A stretch of DNA of 64,000 nucleotides from JBGSMF01 sp964651475. GTDB taxonomy: Bacteria; Chloroflexota; Anaerolineae; Fen-1058. Under the pieces are notes generated by a model. The model was not told the origin of the DNA. It saw only the letters and a list, made by a program, of their open reading frames with translations, and made no database searches. The DNA lies in NCBI GenBank assembly GCA_964651475.1, contig CAZYXV010000008.1, positions 89,580-153,579 of the forward strand, given 5' to 3'. A program made the position numbers and the translations under genes. Positions 33,909-42,500 of the stretch are shown here, piece after piece. Position 1 is the stretch's first letter. The number at the start of each line of letters is the position of its first letter.

Positions 33909-36074
33909 ATGTCGGAAAATGGAACATTGTCGGACCGCCGTTCACTTGTTCAGCGTCTCTGCCCTCACGTGCTGGCTCTGGCCCTCTATGCCATCTTGAC
34001 CGTGGTGTCACTCGACAACTTGATCTTTCACTTTGCTACTGCCATTCCGGCCAGCGAGGGATGGGATTACGCCGTCTTTTACTGGAACCTGTGGTGGGTG
34101 AAACACGCCCTGTTCAACTTGCATCGCGACCCCATGTTTTCCAACTATGTTTTGTATCCCTACACCGTCAACCTGTCACTGCACTCGCTCGGCCTCACGC
34201 TGGGGTTGTTTACCTCGCCGCTTCAATTGATGCTCGATCTCAAGTTGATCTATAACGGCTTGCTGGCCGGCTCGTTTATCGCCGCGGGCTATTTCACCTT
34301 CCTGTTCCTCAGGCGCCACATTCGAAACAGCGGCCTGGCCATGCTGGGCGGGGCGATGTTCGCCTTCACGCTGACCACAATTGACCACGCACACCTGGGG
34401 CAGGTGGGCCTGCTGCAAACGTGGTGGCTGCCGCTCACGCTGCTTGTGTGGGATAGCGTCATCGCCGCGCGCGCCACGCGCTGGCGCATTGTGGCCGCGG
34501 CTGGCTTGGGTTTGACTTTATATTTCACCTGGATGACGGCGCAGGAGATTGGGATATGGGCCGCGTTGCTGCTGGCGCCTTATGCCGTGTACACCTGGAC
34601 GGTTCAGCCCGGATGGCAGGCGCGCGCGCGCGTGCTGGGACTGGGACTGGTGACCGGCGCGTTTGTGTTGGGGCCGGCGCTGATCGAGCCAATCCCCGCC
34701 ATGCTGCAAACCCGCGGGCTGGTTTTTCCGCGCGCCGATTTGTACTCGCTTGAATTTTTCTCGTACCAGTTGCGCTGGCTGGTAACGCGCCCCTCCGGGC
34801 GCCTGGGAGATAACATCGGTCAGGTCATTCCTCTGCTCACGGTCCTCTGTTTGCTGCTAAAGGGCCAAAACCGCCAGCGATGGTTATGGCTTGGGGTGGG
34901 GTTGGGATTATTCATCCTGGCATTGGGCCCCTTTTTGCATGGCACCCGTATCCCCTTGCCTTATTTACTTTTAAACGAGTTGTTAGGAGGACAGTATCGA
35001 ACGCCGCTGCGTTTTACAACGCCCGCTTCGCTGGCCCTGATCGTATTTATTGCCTCGTCGCTAGATTATTTATTCGAACGTAAAATCGCCCCCCAGTGGA
35101 GGCCGTGGCTGTGCGGCGCTGCAATTATTGGAGTGGTTGTTGATAGCGGCATGGCGGCGCCGTTCCCCATCAGCTTTATGCCGGATTACAGGATTTATCA
35201 CGAGATTGGTCAAGACCCCGCCGAGTACGCCTTGTTAGAAGTGCCGGTTGGCCCGGCGCCGGGCTTTGGTGAATTTGGCGACTCGCCGGACCTGCAGTAC
35301 TATTCGCACATTCACCACAAGCAACTCATCAATGGCATTGTATCGCGCGTCCCAAGCAACTGGATGAGCCGTTACGAGCGCTCGCCGCTGCTTAGAGGAC
35401 TGACGGGCGAGTACGATTTTCCGCCCCTCGATACGGCCGCGCGCGAACTGGCCGACCGCCTGGAACGGTGGGACATGCGCTACGTGCTAGTGCACCGCGA
35501 TCGCCTGGAGCCGGAACGCGCGCGCCCCATCATTCAATTCCTCAACGTCCAGCCTAACCTGTGCCCGGTGGACGAAGAAGGCGCGCTGCTGGCCTATCGC
35601 CGCATCAACACCTGGGCCGAGTGCCCACGCCCCGAGATGAGCGCGCTGCCGGAAGGAACGCTGGCGATGGGAGAATCAGGCGACGAGCGTTACGTTGGCC
35701 CCGGTTGGTACTGGCCCGAAAACATTGGCGGGCCACAAGGCCGCTGGGCCGGCGCGATTCCCACGTCTACCCTGCGGCTCGTGCTCCCGCAACAAGCCAC
35801 CCGCGTAACCTTTAACGCGTGGGGCTATCCGCCCGATCAAAGCGTGACGGTGCGGGTGAACGGGCGCAAGGTGACCCAGCTCGCGCTGAGCCAAGCTCCC
35901 CAAGTCTACGAGTTCGACATCCCCGCCGAGGCGCTGCCCGCCGCCGGGCCAACCCTGATCGAGCTGGTGCACGCCAAATTGCTTTCCGCGGCCCAGAGCA
36001 CCGACGGCCAGGTTCAAGACCAGCGTCCGCTGGCCGCCGCCTACATGTGGTTCAAGTTTGCGCAAGTGTGGTAA
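33909..36074 (+). CDS. GT-C-like multi-pass membrane protein, paralogue of the preceding gene
   Basis: 721 residues, ATG at 33909 after a weak ribosome site. Same plan as the preceding gene: VVSLDNLIFHFATAIPAS, NLWWVKHALFNLHRDPMFSN, a central HHKQLINGIVSRVPSNW and the closing beta-sandwich starting DERYVGPGWYWPENIGGPQ. The duplication covers the full length. It ends a run of four large membrane proteins transcribed together. The promoter-like TGGTAAAAT just past the stop probably belongs to the chelatase genes. Confidence 0.7.
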   Translation: MSENGTLSDRRSLVQRLCPHVLALALYAILTVVSLDNLIFHFATAIPASEGWDYAVFYWNLWWVKHALFNLHRDPMFSNYVLYPYTVNLSLHSLGLTLGLFTSPLQLMLDLKLIYNGLLAGSFIAAGYFTFLFLRRHIRNSGLAMLGGAMFAFTLTTIDHAHLGQVGLLQTWWLPLTLLVWDSVIAARATRWRIVAAAGLGLTLYFTWMTAQEIGIWAALLLAPYAVYTWTVQPGWQARARVLGLGLVTGAFVLGPALIEPIPAMLQTRGLVFPRADLYSLEFFSYQLRWLVTRPSGRLGDNIGQVIPLLTVLCLLLKGQNRQRWLWLGVGLGLFILALGPFLHGTRIPLPYLLLNELLGGQYRTPLRFTTPASLALIVFIASSLDYLFERKIAPQWRPWLCGAAIIGVVVDSGMAAPFPISFMPDYRIYHEIGQDPAEYALLEVPVGPAPGFGEFGDSPDLQYYSHIHHKQLINGIVSRVPSNWMSRYERSPLLRGLTGEYDFPPLDTAARELADRLERWDMRYVLVHRDRLEPERARPIIQFLNVQPNLCPVDEEGALLAYRRINTWAECPRPEMSALPEGTLAMGESGDERYVGPGWYWPENIGGPQGRWAGAIPTSTLRLVLPQQATRVTFNAWGYPPDQSVTVRVNGRKVTQLALSQAPQVYEFDIPAEALPAAGPTLIELVHAKLLSAAQSTDGQVQDQRPLAAAYMWFKFAQVW

Positions 36075-36134
36075 AATAAGCGCGCGCACAAAATTGCCGG
36101 GCAGCACGCGCGCCCGCCATTCAGAGAAAATGCT

Positions 36135-37244
36135 ATGAGAATTATTTTTCCATTTACGGCCATTGTTGGGCAAGAGCGCATGAAACGCGCCTTGATCCTG
36201 AATTCCATTTATCCCCAGATCGGCGGCGTATTGATCCGCGGCGAGCGCGGCACGGCCAAATCCACCGCCGCCCGGGCGCTGGCGGCGCTGCTGCCGGAAA
36301 TCGCCGTCGTCGGCGACTGCCCGTTCGGGTGCGATCCCGACAGCCCTTCGACGTGGTGCACCAACTGCCGCGAACGCGCCGAGGCCGGGCAACCCTTGCC
36401 CATCACCTTCAGGCGCACGCGCTTTGTGGACTTGCCCGTCAGCGCCACCGAAGACCGCGTGGTAGGCACGCTCGACATCGAACGCGCCATCCAAAAAGGC
36501 GAACGCCACTTTGAACCCGGCGTCCTGGCGGCGGCCAATCGCGGCCTGTTGTATATTGACGAAGTGAACTTGCTGGACGATCACGTCGTAGACATTTTGC
36601 TGGATAGCGCCGCGATGGGCGTCAACACCGTCGAGCGAGAAGGCATCAGCTTTTCGCACCCGGCCCGCTTTATCCTGGTGGGAACCATGAACCCGGAGGA
36701 AGGCGATCTCAGGCCGCAGTTGCTCGACCGCTTTGCGCTGTGCGTCAACATCGAGGGCATCCACAACCCGGCGTCGCGCATGGCGATTATGGAACACAAC
36801 ATTGCATTTGAGGCCGACGCGGAGGGCTTTCGGGCCGAGTGGGAACCGAAAGAAAAACAGCTTTCGCAAGAAATTGACCAGGCGCGCAAGTTGCTGCCCA
36901 CGATTAAATACACGCAGGCCGATCTCGCCATCATTGCCACGATGATGGCGGAAATGGGAGTGGACGGTCATCGCGCCGACCTCGTCATCCTTAAAACGGC
37001 GCGCGCGCACGCCGCGCTGCAAGGCCACGCCTACCTGACTCACCAGGATATTTTGCTGGCCGCCGAACTGGCCCTGCCGCATCGCCTCAAACGCGGGCCG
37101 CTGCAGGACCGCGAGTTGAACGTGCAAGAACTGGGCGAGCGGCTGGAACAAGCTGCCATTGCCGCCGAACAAGCCGGCGACGAACAGGCCTATCCTCCCC
37201 CCGCCGAGGGCGGAGAAGCGGCGTCGCTCAAAAAAAAACGGTAG
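36135..37244 (+). CDS. chlI: Mg/Co-chelatase small-subunit-type AAA+ ATPase (ChlI/BchI-like)
   Basis: 369 residues, ATG at 36135. Walker A GERGTAKST, Walker B LLYIDEVNLLDD, the ChlI insert CPFGCDPDSPSTWC (36305-36360, with further Cys), sensor GTMNPEEGDLRPQLLDRFAL, and the C-terminal lid with LVILKTARAHAAL. It acts in the cytoplasm as the hexameric motor that loads metal into a porphyrin or corrin ring, together with a VWA subunit and a large H/CobN subunit. After the AAA+ part comes a Pro/Glu linker, then LKKKR and stop. The three Lys codons lie in a nine-A run just before the stop, and a stem follows, so a share of ribosomes probably shifts -1 to make a ChlD-like fusion. No large subunit gene is in the window. 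Confidence 0.9.
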   Translation: MRIIFPFTAIVGQERMKRALILNSIYPQIGGVLIRGERGTAKSTAARALAALLPEIAVVGDCPFGCDPDSPSTWCTNCRERAEAGQPLPITFRRTRFVDLPVSATEDRVVGTLDIERAIQKGERHFEPGVLAAANRGLLYIDEVNLLDDHVVDILLDSAAMGVNTVEREGISFSHPARFILVGTMNPEEGDLRPQLLDRFALCVNIEGIHNPASRMAIMEHNIAFEADAEGFRAEWEPKEKQLSQEIDQARKLLPTIKYTQADLAIIATMMAEMGVDGHRADLVILKTARAHAALQGHAYLTHQDILLAAELALPHRLKRGPLQDRELNVQELGERLEQAAIAAEQAGDEQAYPPPAEGGEAASLKKKR

Positions 37245-37276
37245 CGCCGCCCACCGCGCAACCCCAAAGCGGCGCT
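37230..37276 (+). promoter_or_regulatory. Probable -1 programmed frameshift signal joining chlI and the VWA frame
   Basis: Nine A's at 37230-37238 are read AAA AAA AAA in the chlI frame, followed by CGG and TAG. After a 4-base spacer comes a perfect 8-bp stem, AGCGCCGC (37243-37250) pairing with GCGGCGCT (37269-37276). A -1 slip continues as K-T-V-A-P-P-T-A-Q into the VWA frame, which has no stop back to here. The predicted fusion is about 691 residues, normal for ChlD. Programmed frameshifting is known for chlD-type genes. Confidence 0.75.
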
Positions 37277-37315
37277 GAGTTTAACCAGACTCAACCGCAG
37301 CAACAGGCTGACAAT

Positions 37316-38209
37316 TTGGGGCAGCAAGACAGCCGGTGGTGGGAAGGCGGGCAGCCGGTTGAGGTCGGCTCGACGTTCGACGTGCGCCGGCTGGATACTC
37401 CCCTGGACCGGCTCACACGCACAACCAAAACCGGGCGGCGCTCTACCACCAAAACGTCGCGCAAGCGCGGCCGATACAGCCAGTCCCGCCCCTCTCCCGG
37501 CGACGCCAGCGACCTGGCCTTTGACGCGACGATGCGCGCCGCTGCGCCGTTCCAGGTCAAGCGCGAGCACAAGGGGGTGGCGTTTGCCGTGCGCTCGAAC
37601 GATTATCAGAAAAAGGTGCGCGTCCGCAAAGCTGCCAACCTCATCCTGTTCGTGGTGGACGCCAGTTGGAGCATGGCCGTGGCTGAACGCATGCAGGCCA
37701 CCAAAGGCGCGATCATGTCGCTGCTCACCGACGCTTACCAGCGCCGCGACCGGGTGGGCCTGGTAGTTTTTCAAAAGGATCAGGCGCGCGTGGTGCTGCC
37801 TCCCACTAGCAGCATAGAACTGGCGCAGCGCGCGCTCAAAGACATTCCCGTCGGCGGCAAAACCCCCCTCAGCGCGGGATTGAGCCTGGCGCATCACGTG
37901 GTTGACCAGGAACTGCGCCAGCATCCCGAGGTGATGCCCTTGATGATTGTATTGACCGACGGCGCAGGCAACGTTTCGATGAGCGAACTGCCGGCGCAAG
38001 AAGAAGCGTACCGCATTGCCGAATTGATCGCCGCCGAAAAAATACGCACAGTGGTTATCAATATGGAACACGTGGCCTTTGACCAGGGCCTGGCGGCCGA
38101 ACTGGCCGTGCACATGGGCGCGCCGTGTTACACCCTGCCCCAGTTGAAGGCCGAATCGCTGTACAAGACGGTGAGAGACGAGCTGGGTGGCTCGCCACTG
38201 AAGCAGTAG
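37316..38209 (+). CDS. chlD: VWA-domain chelatase subunit (ChlD/BchD C-terminal part)
   Basis: The frame is open from 37238 without any ATG before 37534. TTG at 37316 is the only plausible independent start and has a poor ribosome site; reading by -1 frameshift from chlI is more likely. Sequence order: a Gln/Pro-rich linker (QTQPQQQADNLGQQD), the basic segment RSTTKTSRKRGRYSQSR, FDATMRAAAPFQ, then a VWA domain with MIDAS motif VVDASWSMAV, KTPLSAGLSLA and LTDGAGNVSM. It scaffolds the ATPase hexamer and the catalytic subunit of Mg- or Co-chelatase. Cytoplasmic. Together with the 368 residues upstream it makes a normal-length ChlD. Confidence 0.85.
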   Translation: MGQQDSRWWEGGQPVEVGSTFDVRRLDTPLDRLTRTTKTGRRSTTKTSRKRGRYSQSRPSPGDASDLAFDATMRAAAPFQVKREHKGVAFAVRSNDYQKKVRVRKAANLILFVVDASWSMAVAERMQATKGAIMSLLTDAYQRRDRVGLVVFQKDQARVVLPPTSSIELAQRALKDIPVGGKTPLSAGLSLAHHVVDQELRQHPEVMPLMIVLTDGAGNVSMSELPAQEEAYRIAELIAAEKIRTVVINMEHVAFDQGLAAELAVHMGAPCYTLPQLKAESLYKTVRDELGGSPLKQ

Positions 38210-38234
38210 GTCCGGCAACATAGAAAAGATGTAT

Positions 38235-38326
38235 GTATCATCTCAAAATGTAGGGGCAATCCCTTGCGGTTGCCCTCGGGGGGCAGGTGCAAGACCTGCC
38301 CCTACCCCGGATGATTGAGATGATAC
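38235..38326. repeat. Palindromic element, GTATCATCTCAA ends (second copy)
   Basis: The 12-bp ends are perfectly inverted: GTATCATCTCAA at 38235-38246 and TTGAGATGATAC at 38315-38326. The interior has GGGGCA...TGCCC and GGGGCAGG...CCTGCCCC arms. Same family as the copy in the Tat-lipoprotein stub at 17390-17500. Confidence 0.75.
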
Positions 38327-38331
38327 AGATA

Positions 38332-38481
38332 CGTTTGATGTGAAATGAGTTTCTACCTTGTCATTGCGAGGCGCGAAGCGCCGAAGCAATCTCCTTAACC
38401 GTAGCAATGGGATTGCTTCGCCGCCCTCCAGGCGGCTCGCAATGACAAATCAGGGCAAGTAGCTCCATTTCACATCAAACG
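38332..38481. repeat. Nested palindrome with TTGTCATTGCGAG core
   Basis: The outer arms CGTTTGATGTGAAATG (38332-38347) and its complement (38466-38481) are perfect. Inside, TTGTCATTGCGAG (38358-38370) pairs with CTCGCAATGACAA (38436-38448), and GAAGCAATC pairs with GATTGCTTC. A partial copy of the core is cut by the right edge of the window. The core wording is a widespread bacterial dispersed repeat. Confidence 0.7.
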
Positions 38482-38499
38482 CACAGATGTATATAGTGT

Positions 38500-38682
38500 A
38501 TGCCATTTAGAGAATATGATGTTGTTAGAGTAGTATACCTTGAAAGGCTGTATCGCCATATTGATGGCTATCGAAATGTTTTGCTCGCTCGCCGCGCCGT
38601 CCCCGGCGCGGCCTATGTGCGGTTAGCAACGCCCGCCGAGGGCGGTGGATTGAGCAGTTACCGTTTGCCAGAAGTGGGCTGA
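38500..38682 (+). CDS. Small hypothetical protein or fragment (weak DUF4926-like start)
   Basis: 60 residues starting MPFREYDVVRVVYLERLY. The opening looks like DUF4926 proteins (MKFKEYDVVRL...), which are small partners in toxin-antitoxin-like loci. The rest (RRAVPGAAYVRLATPAEGG) does not fit and seems to come from a GC-rich palindromic repeat (CGCCGCGCC...GGCGCGGC). Probably a broken gene. No ribosome site. Confidence 0.3.
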   Translation: MPFREYDVVRVVYLERLYRHIDGYRNVLLARRAVPGAAYVRLATPAEGGGLSSYRLPEVG

Positions 38683-38748
38683 TGCCAGTTATTAGGGCGC
38701 TGCGCTACTCTATGATTCAGCAAAGCGATAGTCACTGAGGTTCTTGTT

Positions 38749-39456
38749 ATGGCACTCAAAATACTATTTGAGGTCATCGTGATAGGTCTAGTCTTTGGAC
38801 TTGGCATCGGATATGCGATCCTCGCTTCATCCCGAGGCCATAGAACAGCAATCAAGGAGATTGCTCAAATCATTATCTTTATTGGAGTGCCGACTATCCT
38901 CTTATTCACAGTTCTGCATTTCATTCCTGCGGAATGGAAAAGTGAATTCTTGAGCGTCACATACATTGGTTGTTCTGCCTTATGTGTCATCTTGACTCTC
39001 CTGAACCGATGGCGCAGACGCCAGGTAAGCCCAAGTAACATATTGTTGAATTTAGGACGAAGCGACGATAGTTTCTGGCCGATAATCTGCGGCCTAATAC
39101 TGCTTGTCTTTTCAATATCATCAATGTCTGAAGATCTAATTCGTGCAAAACTCTCTTTTGAAGAAGGATCTCAGAGTATCTTATTGATATCTTTGGGCAT
39201 TTGCCTCCTGTTCACCGGCCTCAGTAAAACGATGATTACTGAAGACGGCATCCTTTCGTGGTTGCGTTTTGTGAAATGGGAAAACGTCAAAGCTTATTTT
39301 TGGGATGAGAGCAAGCGACCCGTCTTGAGACTCGTCACGACCGATTGGTTGCCGTTTGTGAACACTTTACTGGTGCAAGTTCCGGCCACATATCGAGAAT
39401 CTGTTCAGGAGCTACTGGCACGGAAAGTTTCGAGAGCAGATCGTCCCCATCATTAG
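38749..39456 (+). CDS. Hypothetical membrane protein, four or five helices
   Basis: 235 residues, ATG at 38749 after GAGG. Helices at about 5-27, 38-58, 68-86, 108-126 and 143-160. The soluble C-terminal part begins TEDGILSWLRFVKWENVKAY and ends LVQVPATYRESVQELL; it resembles the DUF5673-type region that follows membrane segments in other small proteins. Codons are clearly more AT-rich than in its neighbours, which suggests recent acquisition. Bounded by palindromic repeats on the left. Function unknown. Confidence 0.55.
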   Translation: MALKILFEVIVIGLVFGLGIGYAILASSRGHRTAIKEIAQIIIFIGVPTILLFTVLHFIPAEWKSEFLSVTYIGCSALCVILTLLNRWRRRQVSPSNILLNLGRSDDSFWPIICGLILLVFSISSMSEDLIRAKLSFEEGSQSILLISLGICLLFTGLSKTMITEDGILSWLRFVKWENVKAYFWDESKRPVLRLVTTDWLPFVNTLLVQVPATYRESVQELLARKVSRADRPHH

Positions 39457-39537
39457 AGGGATGCGGCCTAAGGGAAGCGGGCGGCAAGGGCTTTGTGAGT
39501 TATCAGAAAACAAGCGATTCTTTTTCGAGCTAATGTC

Positions 39538-42500
39538 GTGAATCCTGTGAATCAAATTTTGATCCTGATAGGTGTGATCGCGCTGCTGGCAGCGGCGTTT
39601 GTCTTGTACCGCCGGCGCGAAAGCCGGCTGGCGCTGGTGCGCCGCGTGCGCGAGCTGGAGGCGCTTTCGGAAGCCGGCCGCGTGCTATCGGTGGCAGAGC
39701 TGGACGTGGACGCGCTGTGCGAATTGATCTTTGACCAGGCCGGCCGCATTGTAGACACGACCACCTTTCAACTGGGGCTGTTTGAAAACGAGCACTATTA
39801 TCACATCAAGCTGTGGCAATCCGAAGGAGTGCGGCGCCCGCCAGCCGTGTTTGACTTGAACGATGGCAGCGGCGAGGGCATTGTGGGATGGATGCGGCGC
39901 ACCAAGCAGCCCCTGCTGGTGCACGACTTTGAGCGCGAGGCCGATACGCTCCCGGCCCACCCGCGCTACCTCAGCGCCGCGCCGCCGCGCTCGGCGATAT
40001 TTGTTCCCCTGCTGGCCGGCACGCGAGTCATTGGCGCCATCATCATCAACAGCCAGTCTCCCGCCGCGTTTTCCGAAGGCCACGTCCGGCTGCTGTCCAT
40101 CATCGCCAACCAGGCCGCCTCGGCAATTGCCCGCGCCTGGCTGCTGGAAAGCGAACGCCGCCGCGTCAAGCAGCTCTCGCTGATCGCCGAGGTTGTCCGC
40201 CAGGTGGCCGCCATTTTTGACCTGGACGTGTTGTTCACGCGCGTGGTCGAGCTAATCCACGATACCTTTGGCTATTATCACGTGGGGTTGTGCATGCTCG
40301 CCCCTGCCGGCGACGAGATAATTTTTAGAGCCAGCACACACGCTTCGCTGCTTGGCCGCCGGCTAAAAATAGGCGAAGGCATTATCGGCCACGTGGTGCA
40401 GAGCGGCGAGGCGCTGCTGGTTCACAACGTTGCGCAAGACGCGCGCTACGTTTCGCTCAGCGCGTTGCCAGAAACAGCCTCCGAGTTGACCGTGCCGCTC
40501 AAGTTCGGCGAGCGCATCCTGGGTGTATTGGACGTGCAATCGGCAGCCGTCCAGGGGGCGAATAACAATACGCACGCGCTTGGCAAAGACGACTTGTTCA
40601 TCTTGCAAATGTTGGCCGACCAGGTGGCGATTGCCATTCACGAGGCCCGCCTCTATCAAACCGAGCAGCGGCGTTCCCAGCAATTGGAAGTGGTGGCAGA
40701 AGTGGGCCGCGCAGTCGTATCTAACCTCAACCTGGACGAGTTGCTCGAAGAGGTTGTTTATTTGATTCAGGGGCGTTTTGGATATTTGCACGTGGCGCTG
40801 CTCCTGGTCGAGGACAATATGGCCGAATTCCGGGCCAGTGCAGGCGCGGCGCTGGAATCTTGGACGCGCGACAGGCGGCAGTTGCCCATCAACGGGCCGG
40901 GATTGATTGCGCGCGCGGCGCGCACCGGCGAAGCGATTTTGTGCAACGACGTGGCTGCCGAACCCGAGTATCTGCGAGGATTGGACAATACGCGCTCGGA
41001 ACTGGCGGTGCCGCTGCGCGTGGGAGACCGCGTGCTGGCCGTGCTGGACGTGCAGAGCGACGAAACGGGCGCTTTTGACGAAAGCGACATGTTCAGCTTG
41101 CAGACGTTGAGCGACGCCGTGGCCGTGGGCATCCGCAATGCGCTGTTGTATGCCTCCGAACGCCAGCGCCGGCGCGTGGCCGACACGCTGCGCGAAAGCG
41201 TGATGCTGCTGGCCTCCACGCTCGATCTGGACACCGTGCTCGACCGTATCCTGGAAAGCCTGGCGCGCGTGATCAAGTACGACGCCGTGGCCGTCTTGCT
41301 TGTGAGCGAGGGCGAGCCTTCGCGGCCGGGCGGAGGACGAGAAGACAAGCTCATGGTGCGCGCGGCGCGCGGCTTGCCTCAAGTCGTCAACATCATTGGA
41401 CAAGAGATCCCTGTGCAAGAAGGGGGCCGCTTTGTCCGCTTGCGCGAGCGGCGTGGGCCGATCATCTTTGGCGAACAAGACGGCTTGGGCGCCTATCACG
41501 AGCTGATTGGCTTGCCTCAAGATCATTCGTGCCTGGGCGCGCCCCTCATCGCCCGCGACGTGCTGATCGGCACCCTCTCGGTCGAGCGCATCCAGCCGCT
41601 GGCCTATGGACCGGAAGACGCCGAAATCGTCGCGACGCTGGCCAGCCAGGCGGCGCTGGCGATCAGCAACGCCCGGCTGTACGAAGCCGAGCGCGAACAG
41701 GCCTGGGTCTCGACGGCGCTCTTGCAGGTGGCCGAGGCCACCACGCGCGCCGAAAGCGTGGACGAGGTGCTGTCTACCGTCGTGCGCATCACGCCCATGT
41801 TAGCCGGCGTGGACCGGTGCGGCATCTTGTTGTGGGACGAGGGGCGCGGCGCGTTTTATGGTTCGCACGTGTATGGCCTGCCCCGCGCGCAGGCCAGCCT
41901 GTTTACAAATTGGCAAGTGCGCCCGGAAGATTGGTGGGAACTGGACGAACTGTGCGAAGATCACTCTCCCATCCAGATAGATGAACCGGACGAGCCTGTC
42001 GAGCCAGTTTTTGGATCGGGCTATTTGTTGATGCTGCCGTTAATGTCTCGGGGGCAACTGGCCGGCGTCATGCTGGTGGGCGCGCTCGAGTGCGGCGCAT
42101 TTAACGCGCAGCGCACGCAAATGATAGGCGGCATCGCCAACCAGGCGGCGCTGGCGATTGAATCCTCGCAACTGGCCGCCGCGCAGCGCGAAGAGGCGTG
42201 GGTTAACATGGCGCTGCTCCAGGTGGCAGAAGCAGTGGGCAGCCAGGTCGAGCTATCCGAAGTGCTCACCACCATCGTCCGGCTCACCCCGTTGCTGGTG
42301 GGCGTGAAAGCCTGCCTGATCTTGTTGTGGGATGACGACACGGGCGCCTACGTGCCAGGCGCGGCGTACGGTTTGCCGCGCGAACGGCTGGCGGCGTTTT
42401 ACGCGCTGCGCATCCCCGGCGCCGAATGGCCGCTCGACCTCACGGACACGAGCGAGCGCACCCTGCCCGCTTCCAGCATGCCGCGCGGTCTGCGGGCGCT

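Noticed and set aside
37316..37318. TTG as an ordinary start for the VWA subunit
   Set aside because: It is possible but has no good ribosome site and would drop a linker that is open back to the A-run; the frameshift reading explains more.
35676..38221. Long minus-strand frames opposite the chelatase genes
   Set aside because: They have no motifs or ribosome sites; the plus strand has full AAA+ and VWA motifs.
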